Shown here one piece after another: positions 17,986-26,600 of a DNA stretch of 64,000 nt (position 1 is its first letter; every line of letters starts with the position of its first letter). This stretch comes from Bacteroidales bacterium. GTDB taxonomy: Bacteria > Bacteroidota > Bacteroidia > Bacteroidales > Muribaculaceae. A program made the position numbers and the translations under genes. The stretch lies in contig SFOH01000019.1 in NCBI GenBank assembly GCA_004552485.1, forward strand, positions 1 through 64,000. The letters are read 5' to 3'. Under the pieces are notes generated by a model. That model did no database searches. It was not told the DNA's origin and saw nothing but the letters and a program-made list of their open reading frames with translations.

Positions 17986-19170
17986 TTAATGGTTGTGGCT
18001 GTGACCCTCGGGGATTACATTCGAGGAGGCGGCCAGACGCACTGCCGTTGCGCCTTCATAGACGACGCGGTCGCCGTTGTGGACGCCGCTGAGAATCTCC
18101 ACATCCTTGCCGTTGCTCTCGCCGAGTTTCACCGGGCTGCGCAGGTAGCCCTCCTTGTCAAGCTGGATGTAGACGAAGAAATTACCCTGCTGTTCGGAGA
18201 GTGCCGAGACGGGCACGGTGACCACATTGTCGCGCGGCGCGCCCTGCAGGTATACCTCCACGGCGGTGCCGGGGAGCAGCATGTTGTGCGTGTTGGAGAT
18301 TGAGAAATAAACGGGCACATAACCGCCCATGGCGCGCGGCGCGGACACTGAGTTCACGCGACGTCCGCCGAGGTCAGCAATGTCGATGACTTCGGAGGAG
18401 TAGGGCGTCTTGATGCGCGCGCCTGTGATCGAGCCAATCTCGTTGAAATGCTTCTGAGGCACGTCGGCGCGCAGACTCAGCGAGCCGGAGCCGGTGATAG
18501 AGACGACGGGCGTGCCGGCGTCGACAAACTGGCCCTGACGCACGTCGATTGACGTGATGACGCCGCTTGACGGAGCCGTGATGCGGCCCGTCGAAGCCTG
18601 GGGGCTGTATGAAGCGCGGGCAGCGTTGAGGACGGCCACGGCAGCGTTGAACTCGGCCGTGGTTACCACGCCTGCCTCATGCAGCGGACGCAGTCGTTCC
18701 ACCTCTTTCTGTGCCGAGGCAATGGCAACCTGCGCGACATTGTTGGGGTCGCCGCCGCTCATGCCAGACGATTTGACGGTGGCAATCAGCGTGCCGGCGC
18801 TCACTTGTCTGCCTTCCACGATGCCGGGAGCAAAGGTCAGGATGCCCGGCGTGGGAGCGGAAGCCACGGCCGCACCCTGTGCGTTCTCAACGATCTGGCC
18901 GCTGGCCTTGATGACGCTGTTGAAGGGGCCGGACTTCGCCGTCATCACCTTCACGCCCATAAGTTTGGCCTGCTCCGGCTCCAGGATTATCTCCTGACCG
19001 TCGCCGTGGTCGTGGCCTTCGTGGCCCTCGTGATGGTGTTCGTGATTGTGCTCGTGATTGTGGTCATGGTGGGCAAGCTCGTCATTGGCATTGCTGTTGT
19101 GGCAGGCACCCGCCGCGCACATCATGGCGGCATAGGCGGCAAGCATAAGGGGAATATGCAGTTTCCTCAT
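17986..19170 (-). CDS. RND efflux periplasmic adaptor, His-rich (CusB/CzcB-like)
   Basis: The product has 394 residues. The leader MRKLHIPLMLAAYAAMMCAAGAC looks like a lipoprotein signal with Cys in AAGAC. Residues about 30-62 form a His/Asp/Glu-rich stretch (repeats of HDHNHEH type). The C-terminus ends EGHSHNH. The middle shows barrel-sandwich and beta-barrel segments (VVSITGSGSLSLRADVP). Adaptors of this family deliver metal to the pump and bridge it to TolC; the His-rich ends probably capture Zn, Cu, Ni or Co. It is the first gene of the operon. Confidence 0.9.
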   Translation of the reverse strand: MRKLHIPLMLAAYAAMMCAAGACHNSNANDELAHHDHNHEHNHEHHHEGHEGHDHGDGQEIILEPEQAKLMGVKVMTAKSGPFNSVIKASGQIVENAQGAAVASAPTPGILTFAPGIVEGRQVSAGTLIATVKSSGMSGGDPNNVAQVAIASAQKEVERLRPLHEAGVVTTAEFNAAVAVLNAARASYSPQASTGRITAPSSGVITSIDVRQGQFVDAGTPVVSITGSGSLSLRADVPQKHFNEIGSITGARIKTPYSSEVIDIADLGGRRVNSVSAPRAMGGYVPVYFSISNTHNMLLPGTAVEVYLQGAPRDNVVTVPVSALSEQQGNFFVYIQLDKEGYLRSPVKLGESNGKDVEILSGVHNGDRVVYEGATAVRLAASSNVIPEGHSHNH

Positions 19171-19233
19171 GTCTTTACATTTATTTCTGTTTTATGCTTA
19201 TTACATATACATATATACATATACATATATGTG

Positions 19234-19241
19234 CAAAGGTA
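19234..19241 (-). promoter_or_regulatory. -7 box TACCTTTG of metal-efflux operon
   Basis: On the minus strand the box reads TACCTTTG, matching TAnnTTTG. No good -33 TTTG is present at the usual spacing, so a regulator may be needed. Transcription would start near 19228, about 58 bases before the adaptor start. An alternating TATACATA stretch at 19202-19231 lies in this leader. Confidence 0.55.
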
Positions 19242-19314
19242 CGAATTAAAGCTGAAAGAAACGGCATCGCAGGCTGTGGCGGAGGCACTTTTGCACCTGA
19301 TGTGCAACTTTTCT

Positions 19315-19346
19315 TTTGCGTATGTGCCGCATTATGGTTACCTTTG
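19315..19346 (+). promoter_or_regulatory. Canonical promoter of ftsE
   Basis: TTTG at 19315-19318, a 20-base spacer, then TACCTTTG at 19339-19346 form a full Bacteroidetes-type promoter. Transcription should begin near 19352, giving only about 15 leader bases before the ATG at 19367. Confidence 0.8.
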
Positions 19347-19366
19347 TGAGGATTAATACTCACGAT

Positions 19367-20032
19367 ATGGCACTGATTGAATACAAGAATGTGGAGGTAA
19401 GGCGCAAGGAACACCTTGTGCTTGAGAATGTTACGTTCAGCATCGACAGCGGCGAGCTGGTCTACCTGGTCGGCCGCGTCGGCTCCGGCAAGAGCTCGCT
19501 GCTCAAAACCATGTACGCCGAAGTGCCTATCGAGTCGGGCGAGGCCAACGTGTTGGGCTACGACCTCAACACTATCCGCCGCCGCGACATCCCCTTCCTG
19601 CGCCGACGCTTAGGCATTGTGTTTCAGGACTTTCAGTTGCTGACCGACCGCAATGTGCAGGCCAATCTCGAGTTCGTGCTCGCCGCAACAGGCATGAAGA
19701 ATGCCGCCGAACGCAGCGAACGCATCGAGCAGGTCCTCCACCGCGTGGGAATGAACCAGAAGAGTTACAAAATGCCCCACGAGCTCTCCGGCGGCGAGCA
19801 GCAGCGCATCGTCATCGCCCGCGCCCTCCTCAACAATCCCGAGGTCATCCTCGCCGACGAGCCCACGGGCAACCTCGACCCGGAGACCGGCGAACAGATT
19901 TTCTCGTTGCTCACCGAAATCTCGATGCGCGGCACCTCGGTGGTCCTGGCCACGCACAACCACGCCATGATCGACCGCTATCCCGGCCGCGTCTTCATCT
20001 CTGAAAACCGCCGTCTCTCCGAGCTTCCCTAA
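19367..20032 (+). CDS. ftsE: Cell division ATP-binding protein FtsE
   Basis: The product has 221 residues from the ATG at 19367 (MALIEYKNVEV). It has Walker A GRVGSGKS at 36-43, Q-loop LGIVFQDFQLLTDRNV, signature LSGGEQQRIVIARAL, Walker B VILADEPTGNLDPETGE and switch LATHNHAMID. FQDFQLLTDR is typical of FtsE. With FtsX it relays ATP hydrolysis to peptidoglycan hydrolases at the division site. FtsX is not next to it here, a known arrangement in Bacteroidetes. Longer upstream starts would reach into the promoter, so they were rejected. Confidence 0.88.
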   Translation: MALIEYKNVEVRRKEHLVLENVTFSIDSGELVYLVGRVGSGKSSLLKTMYAEVPIESGEANVLGYDLNTIRRRDIPFLRRRLGIVFQDFQLLTDRNVQANLEFVLAATGMKNAAERSERIEQVLHRVGMNQKSYKMPHELSGGEQQRIVIARALLNNPEVILADEPTGNLDPETGEQIFSLLTEISMRGTSVVLATHNHAMIDRYPGRVFISENRRLSELP

Positions 20033-20659
20033 TCACACATTCAGTTCGGCGGCATTGCCCAGGACAATGTCGGCCAGGGGCGCCACCGCCGATTCGGGAT
20101 TGGTGGTGGTGATACCCACGACAGTGCCTCCGGCGGCACGCGCCGCGCGCAGGCCGTTGAGCGAATCCTCAAAGATATAACAGTCTTCGGCCGGCACGCC
20201 AAGGCGCTCGGCAGCAAGGAGGTAGCCCTGCGGATCGGGCTTGCTGCGGGTCACGTCCTCGTCGGTGATGACAATGTCGACCATCTTCTCCAGTTCGGGA
20301 AGTTGCACGAACAAGTTCTTCATCTTCAGCAGGTTGCTGCTGGTGACAATGGCGATTTTGAAGCCGCGGTCACGCAGCCGTTTCAGCAGTTCGGGAACAC
20401 CAGGGAACATGCGGTAGGGCATCGTGCGCTCGAACTCCTTGAGTCGTGCGACGATGTCGTCCTGTATGGCCTTGTCCGGGAAATAGGTGTTGAGAATGGT
20501 GTCCAGCGTGGAGCCTTTGATGACCATGCTGAAACCGGGGACGCCGGTCGGATAGAGGCGGTCCATCGCGGACCAGAACTCGGTGTAAATGCCCTCTGTG
20601 TCGACCAGAACGCCGTCCAGGTCAAAGAGGGCCGCTTTCATATTCTTGGGGTCAGTCAT
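20033..20659 (-). CDS. HAD-family phosphatase (beta-phosphoglucomutase-like)
   Basis: The product has 208 residues with all HAD motifs: I in ALFDLDGVLVDTE (nucleophile Asp13 and Asp15), II in IVTSSN, III/IV in RSKPDPQGYLLAAERLG and YIFEDSLNGLRAARAAG. The DxDGVLxDTE form with a helical cap places it in the subfamily of beta-phosphoglucomutase and related sugar-phosphate phosphatases. The substrate cannot be told. Its stop lies directly against the ftsE stop (convergent). It is transcribed from the palindromic divergent promoter at 20713-20754. M7 (20641) is an alternative start. Confidence 0.85.
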   Translation of the reverse strand: MTDPKNMKAALFDLDGVLVDTEGIYTEFWSAMDRLYPTGVPGFSMVIKGSTLDTILNTYFPDKAIQDDIVARLKEFERTMPYRMFPGVPELLKRLRDRGFKIAIVTSSNLLKMKNLFVQLPELEKMVDIVITDEDVTRSKPDPQGYLLAAERLGVPAEDCYIFEDSLNGLRAARAAGGTVVGITTTNPESAVAPLADIVLGNAAELNV

Positions 20660-20712
20660 GTCTGTTCTTTTTTTTGCGGTTGCTATTCGACTATTATAAC
20701 CGTTTTTGCCGG

Positions 20713-20754
20713 TGCAAAGTTAGGCATTTTCCACCAAAAATGCCTAACTTTGCA
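20713..20754. repeat. Perfect 18-bp inverted repeat with divergent -7 boxes
   Basis: TGCAAAGTTAGGCATTTT at 20713-20730 is repeated inverted at 20737-20754 around a 6-base spacer (CCACCA). Each arm carries TAACTTTG, a match to the -7 consensus, one on each strand (20745-20752 plus; 20722-20715 minus). The element lies between the divergent HAD phosphatase and FAD-dependent protein genes. It probably serves as a bidirectional promoter. A dimeric regulator could also bind it. The -33 elements are weak on both sides. Confidence 0.75.
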
Positions 20755-20770
20755 GTGAAAATCACAAGAC

Positions 20771-22351
20771 ATGACACAGAGCCTACAGCTGCGGGTCGAC
20801 CCGCGGACGGCAGCGGTGCCCGAGCTGCTGCACAAATATGTTGAGAAAGAGCTGGGTCTCAGCCCGAAAGGCGGGATCACGCGCCTCAAACGCGTTGACA
20901 TCATGAAACGCAGCATCGACGCCCGCCAGCGCCGCGTGATGCTGAACCTCACGGTCACGGCTCACGTCGACGCCATCGACGAGCAGGCCGTCGCCGCACA
21001 TCCCGTCGAATACAAGCCCGTCCCGGACGATGCCCCACAGGCGGTGGTCGTTGGCGCAGGCCCCGCCGGCCTCTTCGCCGCACTCGCCCTCATCGAGCAC
21101 GGCATCCGCCCCATCATGCTCGAGCGCGGCAAGGACGTTGACTCGCGCCGCCGCGACCTGGCCGCCATCTCGCGGCAGAACGTCATCGACCCCGATTCCA
21201 ACTACTGCTTCGGTGAAGGCGGCGCCGGCGCTTACTCAGACGGCAAGCTCTACACGCGCAGCAAAAAGCGCGGCTCCGTCGACAAAATCCTCAACGTTCT
21301 CCACCAGCACGGCGCCTCGCGCGACATCCTCGTCGACGCCCATCCCCACATCGGCACCGACCGCCTCCCCGGCATTATCCGCGCCATGCGCGAGACCATC
21401 ATCCGTTGCGGCGGTCATGTGCATTTCTCTACCAAGGTGACCGGCCTCGTCACTGACGACAGCGGCGCCGTCGCAGGCGTGCAGACTGCTGACTTACAGA
21501 CATTCAGCGGCCCCGTAGTCCTCGCCACCGGCCACTCGGCCCGCGACGTCTACCGCTTCCTGGACGAACAGGGCGTCGACCTCGAGGCCAAGGGTCTCGC
21601 CGTGGGCGTCCGCCTGGAGCATCTTCAGAAACTCATCGACCAAATACAATACCACAACCCGGAAGGCCGCGGTAAATATCTCCCCGCCGCCGAATACTCC
21701 ATGCTCACACGTGTGGACGGACGCGCCGTCTACAGCTTCTGCATGTGTCCCGGCGGCTTCATCATCCCGGCCTCCTCGGCGCCCGGCCAACTTGTTGTCA
21801 ACGGCATGTCGCCCAGCAACCGCGGCACGCGCTGGTCGAACTCGGGCATGGTCGTCGAGGTGCTTCCCGAGGACGTCGAAGGAGACGACCCGCTGCGCAT
21901 GATGCGATTCCAGCAGGACATCGAGCAGCGCTTCTTCCACGACGGCGACGGCACTCAGAACGCGCCGGCCCAGCGCATGGCCGACTTTGTCAACGGCCGC
22001 GACTCATCCTCGCTGCCCGCCACAAGCTATGCCCCCGGAATCCACGCCGCGCGCATCGACCGGCTTCTTCCCGAGCCCATAGCGCGCCGTCTGCAGCAGG
22101 GCTTCCGCGACTTCGGCCACAAGAGCCGCGGCTTCCTCACCAACGAGGCCGTGCTCATCGGCTGCGAGACGCGCACGAGCAGCCCCGTGCGCGTGCCGCG
22201 TGACAGCGAATCGCTCGCCCACATCTCCGTGCCCGGCCTCTACCCCTGCGGCGAAGGTGCCGGATACGCCGGAGGCATCGTCTCCGCAGCCATCGACGGC
22301 GACCGCGTGGCCGCCGCTATCGCCGCCGTTCTCAAACCGACTAATCCCTAA
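20771..22351 (+). CDS. FAD-dependent dehydrogenase-like protein (COG2509-type)
   Basis: The product has 526 residues. A small N-terminal domain (LKRVDIMKRSIDARQRRVML) is followed by an FAD-binding Rossmann motif VVVGAGPAGLFAALAL near residue 92. Further segments are FGEGGAGAYSDGKLYTRSK, VVLATGHSARDVY and a C-terminal LYPCGEGAGYAGGIVSAAIDG. This domain order is that of the widespread FAD-dependent proteins of COG2509, whose reaction is not established to my knowledge. It is 19 bases past the palindromic promoter and 10 bases before the phosphatase gene, so it likely heads an operon. Confidence 0.85.
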   Translation: MTQSLQLRVDPRTAAVPELLHKYVEKELGLSPKGGITRLKRVDIMKRSIDARQRRVMLNLTVTAHVDAIDEQAVAAHPVEYKPVPDDAPQAVVVGAGPAGLFAALALIEHGIRPIMLERGKDVDSRRRDLAAISRQNVIDPDSNYCFGEGGAGAYSDGKLYTRSKKRGSVDKILNVLHQHGASRDILVDAHPHIGTDRLPGIIRAMRETIIRCGGHVHFSTKVTGLVTDDSGAVAGVQTADLQTFSGPVVLATGHSARDVYRFLDEQGVDLEAKGLAVGVRLEHLQKLIDQIQYHNPEGRGKYLPAAEYSMLTRVDGRAVYSFCMCPGGFIIPASSAPGQLVVNGMSPSNRGTRWSNSGMVVEVLPEDVEGDDPLRMMRFQQDIEQRFFHDGDGTQNAPAQRMADFVNGRDSSSLPATSYAPGIHAARIDRLLPEPIARRLQQGFRDFGHKSRGFLTNEAVLIGCETRTSSPVRVPRDSESLAHISVPGLYPCGEGAGYAGGIVSAAIDGDRVAAAIAAVLKPTNP

Positions 22352-22361
22352 TTCATTGAAT

Positions 22362-23660
22362 ATGAACAGACTTCTCATACTCGCAGCCTCGCTCCTCGCT
22401 TCCGCCTCGCTCCTGGCGCAGACCACCCGCGAAGAGATGGTTGCCCATCCCGAAAAATGTGGCGGCGTCTACTATGCCTACCCCACGACACAGCGCATCG
22501 ACACACCCGCACCTAAAGGCTATCAACCCTTCTATGTCAGCCACTACGGCCGTCACGGCAGCCGCTATCTCATCTCCGACAACGACTACAAATGGGTGAT
22601 GGATGTCTTCGACAAGGCGGCCGCCGCCGGCGCCCTCACCGAGCAGGGCCTCGTCGTGAAAGAGCGTCTCGAGCGCATCTGGCCCGAAGCCGAAGGCCGC
22701 GGAGGCGAACTCTCGCCCCTCGGAGCACGTCAGCATCAGGCCATCGCCGACCGTCTCTACAAGGCCTACCCCGGCGTCTTCGACGACGAGGCCGAGGTGA
22801 CGGCCGCTTCAACCGTAGTCATGCGCTGCGCCCACTCCATGTTCAACTTTGTCGACGGCCTCAAGACCAACAACCCGGCTCTGAAAGTGCCCATGGAGAG
22901 CGGCAACCGCAACATGTACTACCTCAATTATCACTCGCCCGAATCGGGTCCCTACTCTTCGCACGAAGGCCCGTGGTACCAGGAATACCGCAAGTTCAAG
23001 GCCGAGAAGACGCGCCCGCAGCGAATGATGCGGGAGCTCTTCAACGACGAGCTCTACGTGCGCCGCAACATCGACCCCGAAGGCCTCATGTGGGGCCTCT
23101 ACTGGATTGCCGTCGACATGCAGAACATGGAGACGAAAGTCGGCTTCTTCGACATTTTCTCCCCGGACGAGCTCTTCAATCTGTGGCAGGTCTTCAACTT
23201 CAATTTCTACGCCTGCAACAGCTCCTATCCCCTCGCCAAGGGTCTCCACGTCGACAATGCCAAGAACCTGGTGCGCAACATCCTGGAGACGGCCGACGAA
23301 TATGTCGCCGCCGGCAAACACGGCGCCACGCTGCGCTTCGGCCACGACGGCAACATCATCCCCCTCGCCGCACTCCTCCAGCTCGACAACAGCGTCGCCT
23401 ACGAGGCCGACCCCTATCAGCTCTACAGAGTCTACACCGACTGGCGCATATCGCCCATGGCAGCCAACATCCAGATGACGCTCTTCCGCAACGCCAAAAC
23501 CGGCCACATCCTGGCCAAGTTCATGCTCAACGAGAACGAAGTGCACATCCCCGTCGCCACCGACAAATTCCCCTACTACGACTGGGAAGAAACCCGCGCA
23601 TGGCTCCGGAAAGTCATCGACACTCCTTCGCGCGAGTTCATGGACGCCGCCGCGCAATAA
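22362..23660 (+). CDS. Secreted histidine acid phosphatase (MINPP/phytase-like)
   Basis: The product has 432 residues from the ATG at 22362, with signal peptide MNRLLILAASLLASASLLAQ. The catalytic motif SHYGRHGSRY lies at residues 60-69 (nucleophile His65). The proton-donor motif GHDGNIIPL lies near residue 327. These mark branch 2 of the histidine phosphatase superfamily, including multiple inositol-polyphosphate phosphatases. It probably removes phosphate from inositol phosphates or similar esters outside the cytoplasm. It is unlikely to be a mutase, which belongs to the other branch. It lies downstream of the FAD protein with a short gap. Confidence 0.88.
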   Translation: MNRLLILAASLLASASLLAQTTREEMVAHPEKCGGVYYAYPTTQRIDTPAPKGYQPFYVSHYGRHGSRYLISDNDYKWVMDVFDKAAAAGALTEQGLVVKERLERIWPEAEGRGGELSPLGARQHQAIADRLYKAYPGVFDDEAEVTAASTVVMRCAHSMFNFVDGLKTNNPALKVPMESGNRNMYYLNYHSPESGPYSSHEGPWYQEYRKFKAEKTRPQRMMRELFNDELYVRRNIDPEGLMWGLYWIAVDMQNMETKVGFFDIFSPDELFNLWQVFNFNFYACNSSYPLAKGLHVDNAKNLVRNILETADEYVAAGKHGATLRFGHDGNIIPLAALLQLDNSVAYEADPYQLYRVYTDWRISPMAANIQMTLFRNAKTGHILAKFMLNENEVHIPVATDKFPYYDWEETRAWLRKVIDTPSREFMDAAAQ

Positions 23661-23756
23661 ACGCCCCCTCACGCGCGTTATATAATAGTTGAGGAGTGCA
23701 GCTCCGCGAGTCCGGCTCCCTTCGACTATTCAAACCCTCTAAACCCCTCCACTCAG

Positions 23757-25733
23757 ATGAAACTGAGAAACATCATCATAGCGGCCGGCAGCGCCGTCCT
23801 CCTCATGCTCACCGTGGCGTCATGCGGCGGTGCCAAGCTCTCTGTGGCCGACGAGCAGATGGCGCGCGGCGAATACTTCGACGCTTCCAAGACCTACCGT
23901 AAGGTCTACAACAAACTCACCAAGCGCGAGGACCGCCCCCTGCGCGGCGAAGTGGCCTTCAAGATGGCCAACGCCTACTCGCGTCTGCGCCAGACGGCAC
24001 GTGCCGCCGGTGCCTATCAGAACGCCATCAACTTCGGCTATCCCGACTCCATGGCCTATCTCTACCTCGGTCAGGCACTACAGGCCGAAGGCAAATACCA
24101 GCAAGCCATAGACGCCTACCGCAAATTCCTGGAGAAAGTGCCCGGCAACAAGGTGGCGCAGAACGGCATCGACGGCTGCACCAATTCCATGTCCCACAAA
24201 GAGAAAACGCGCTATCGCGTGTCGCAGGCCAAGCTCTTCAACAGCTCGCGCTCCGACTTCGCCCCCATGTTCCTCGACAAGGAGTATGACCGCCTCTACT
24301 ACACCTCCACCAATGAGAAGGTGACCGGCAACGCCCGCAGCGAAATCACCGGCATGAAGAAGGGCGACATCTACGTCTCCGCCAAGAACGACAAGGGCGT
24401 GTGGCAGAAACCCGAGCCCGCCGAGGGCGAGCTCAACTCCGAGTTCGACGAGGGCATCGTCTCCTTCACCCCCGACGGCCAGACCATGTATCTGACCAAG
24501 GCACGCCGCGAACTCAACGCCAACACCGGCGTGGAGATTTACACCTCGACGCGTTCCGACGCCAAATGGAGCGCACCGGTCAAATACGAGATCACGGCCG
24601 ACACTCTCTCCTCCTACGGCCACCCGGCCGTCTCTCCCGACGGAACGTGGCTCTACTTCACCTCCGACATGCCCGGCGGCAAAGGCGGCAAGGACATCTG
24701 GCGCATTAACCTCAAGGAGCGCGCCGGCTCGCTGGAGAATCTGGGCGACTGGATCAACACTCCCGGCGACGACTGCTTCCCCTATTTCCGCTCCGACTCG
24801 GTGCTCTACTTCGCCTCCGACGGCCATCCCGGCTACGGCGGCCTCGACCTCTTCCGCGCCGAGATGCAGCCTTCCGGAGGCTGGACGGTGGTGAACATGG
24901 GCAAACCCATGAACTCCACGGCCGACGACTTCGGCATCACTTTCGGGCCCGGCGAATACGGCTTCTTCTCCTCGAACCGCGGCGACGCGCGCGGCTACGA
25001 CCACATCTGGGCCTTCGAGCTTCCCGACCTCAAAATCAACATCTCCGGATGGGTTCTCGACAAGGACGAGGAGCCAGTTCCGAACGCCGTCATCCGCATT
25101 GTCGGCGACGACGGCAGCAACCAGAAGCAAGTGGCCAAGCCCGACGGCTCATTCTCATTCCCCCTGCGCCGCGGCGTGTCCTACGTGATGCTGGCCGGCG
25201 CGAAGGGCTTCCTCAACGCACGCCAGGAGTTCACCTCGGACATCGCCGAGGAAGACGCCGAGTACAACGTCGACTTCTTCCTGGCCTCCATCAACAAGCC
25301 CGTCGTGGTCGAAAACATCTTCTACGATTTTGACCGCGCCACTCTGCGTCCCGAGAGCAAAGCCGCCCTCGACTCGCTGGCCGACGTGCTCCGCGACAAT
25401 CCCAACGTCACCATCGAGATGGCCTCGCACACCGACCGCCACGGCACCGACGAGTACAACCTCAGCCTCTCAGGACGCCGCGCCCAGTCTGTCATCGACT
25501 ACCTCATCAGCGTCGGCATCAAGCCCGACCGTCTCCAGAGCCAGGGCTATGGCGAAAGCCGCCCCAAGACCATCACCAAGAAACTCGCGCGTGAGCACCC
25601 CAACTTCAAGGAGGGCGACGTGCTCACCGAAGAATACATTCTCGCGCTGCCCGAGGATCAGCAGGCCGAGGCCGACCAGATCAACCGGCGCACCGAGTTC
25701 CAGGTTCTCAGCATCGATTACAGGATGTACTAA
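23757..25733 (+). CDS. porE: PorE-like T9SS lipoprotein (TPR, beta-propeller, CRD, OmpA domain)
   Basis: The product has 658 residues. It starts with a lipoprotein signal ending LTVASCGG (lipidated Cys near residue 23). Then come TPR repeats (about 30-150), a propeller of PD40-type blades (GHPAVSPDGTWLYFTSDMPGG and repeats, about 170-420), a carboxypeptidase-regulatory-like domain (ISGWVLDKDEEPVPNAVIRI, about 425-510) and a C-terminal OmpA-type peptidoglycan-binding domain (FYDFDRATLRPES, HTDRHGTDEYNLSLSGRRA). This order and length match PorE of Porphyromonas gingivalis, which links the type IX secretion system to peptidoglycan. Other OmpA-PD40 proteins exist, so the symbol is probable rather than certain. 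Confidence 0.78.
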   Translation: MKLRNIIIAAGSAVLLMLTVASCGGAKLSVADEQMARGEYFDASKTYRKVYNKLTKREDRPLRGEVAFKMANAYSRLRQTARAAGAYQNAINFGYPDSMAYLYLGQALQAEGKYQQAIDAYRKFLEKVPGNKVAQNGIDGCTNSMSHKEKTRYRVSQAKLFNSSRSDFAPMFLDKEYDRLYYTSTNEKVTGNARSEITGMKKGDIYVSAKNDKGVWQKPEPAEGELNSEFDEGIVSFTPDGQTMYLTKARRELNANTGVEIYTSTRSDAKWSAPVKYEITADTLSSYGHPAVSPDGTWLYFTSDMPGGKGGKDIWRINLKERAGSLENLGDWINTPGDDCFPYFRSDSVLYFASDGHPGYGGLDLFRAEMQPSGGWTVVNMGKPMNSTADDFGITFGPGEYGFFSSNRGDARGYDHIWAFELPDLKINISGWVLDKDEEPVPNAVIRIVGDDGSNQKQVAKPDGSFSFPLRRGVSYVMLAGAKGFLNARQEFTSDIAEEDAEYNVDFFLASINKPVVVENIFYDFDRATLRPESKAALDSLADVLRDNPNVTIEMASHTDRHGTDEYNLSLSGRRAQSVIDYLISVGIKPDRLQSQGYGESRPKTITKKLAREHPNFKEGDVLTEEYILALPEDQQAEADQINRRTEFQVLSIDYRMY

Positions 25734-25748
25734 AGCCGCCCCAAGCTC

Positions 25749-26600
25749 ATGAAATTCCGCACAGAGATCGAGCCCGTCCGCACCGACATCGCAATCAGCC
25801 ACTCCGACGAGATTGTGATGCTCGGCTCGTGCTTCACCGACAGCATCGGCGACCTCCTCGCCCGCGACGGCTTCAGCGTCACGGCCAACCCCATGGGCGC
25901 GCTCTACAACCCCGATAGCATCCGCACTGTCATCTCCAAGGCCATGCGCGGATACGAGTTCGACATCGACGGCCTGGAGACCGACGACGAGGGCATTTTC
26001 CACTGCCTCTATTTCGACAGCCGCCACCAGGGGCCGGACCCGCACGCACTTCTCGATTCAGTCAACCACGACTTCGCCGAGCTCGGCCGGCGTCTGCGCC
26101 ATGCCAACACGTGGATCATCACCCTCGGCACAGCGTGGGTCTTCGAATTCGATGGAGGATACACCGTCGGCAACTGCCACAAATTTCCGGCCGACCGCTT
26201 CACGCGCGTGCTGCTGACTGTCGAAACCGCAGAACGACTAATCCGCGACATCGTCGCCCTGGCCGGCCCGCGGCGCGTCATCTTCACCGTCAGCCCCATC
26301 CGCCATCTCGCCGACGGCCTCCACGGAAACACCATCAGCAAGAGCACCCTCCAACTGGCTCTGTTCAAGAACCGTGTCAACTATTTTCCCGCCTTTGAAA
26401 TTCTCAACGACGACCTGCGCGACTATCGCTTCTACGCCGATGACCTGCGCCATCCGTCCGCAATGGCCGTCCAATATATCTATGAGAAGTTTGCCGACAC
26501 ATACTTCTCGGCGGAGACGCGCCGCAAAGCTCAGGATGCCTGCCGCGAAGCCCTGCGCCGCGCCCATCGCCCAATCATAAAACCAACCCAAACAAAATGA
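25749..26600 (+). CDS. GSCFA-domain protein
   Basis: The product has 283 residues and contains the defining motif MLGSCFTDSIGD near residue 24. Downstream are WIITLGTAWVFE and VIFTVSPIRHLADG, as in GSCFA proteins, which resemble SGNH hydrolases with Ser in GSCF and a SPIRH-type block in place of the usual Asp-His. The biochemical role is not established. It overlaps the murF-alr start by 4 bases and follows the porE-like gene by 15, so it is likely co-transcribed with envelope genes. Confidence 0.85.
   Translation: MKFRTEIEPVRTDIAISHSDEIVMLGSCFTDSIGDLLARDGFSVTANPMGALYNPDSIRTVISKAMRGYEFDIDGLETDDEGIFHCLYFDSRHQGPDPHALLDSVNHDFAELGRRLRHANTWIITLGTAWVFEFDGGYTVGNCHKFPADRFTRVLLTVETAERLIRDIVALAGPRRVIFTVSPIRHLADGLHGNTISKSTLQLALFKNRVNYFPAFEILNDDLRDYRFYADDLRHPSAMAVQYIYEKFADTYFSAETRRKAQDACREALRRAHRPIIKPTQTK

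Noticed and set aside
19202..19231. Alternating TATACATA stretch considered as a microsatellite or phase-variation tract
   Set aside because: The units are irregular and lie in a leader, not at a position that would switch a frame or promoter spacing.
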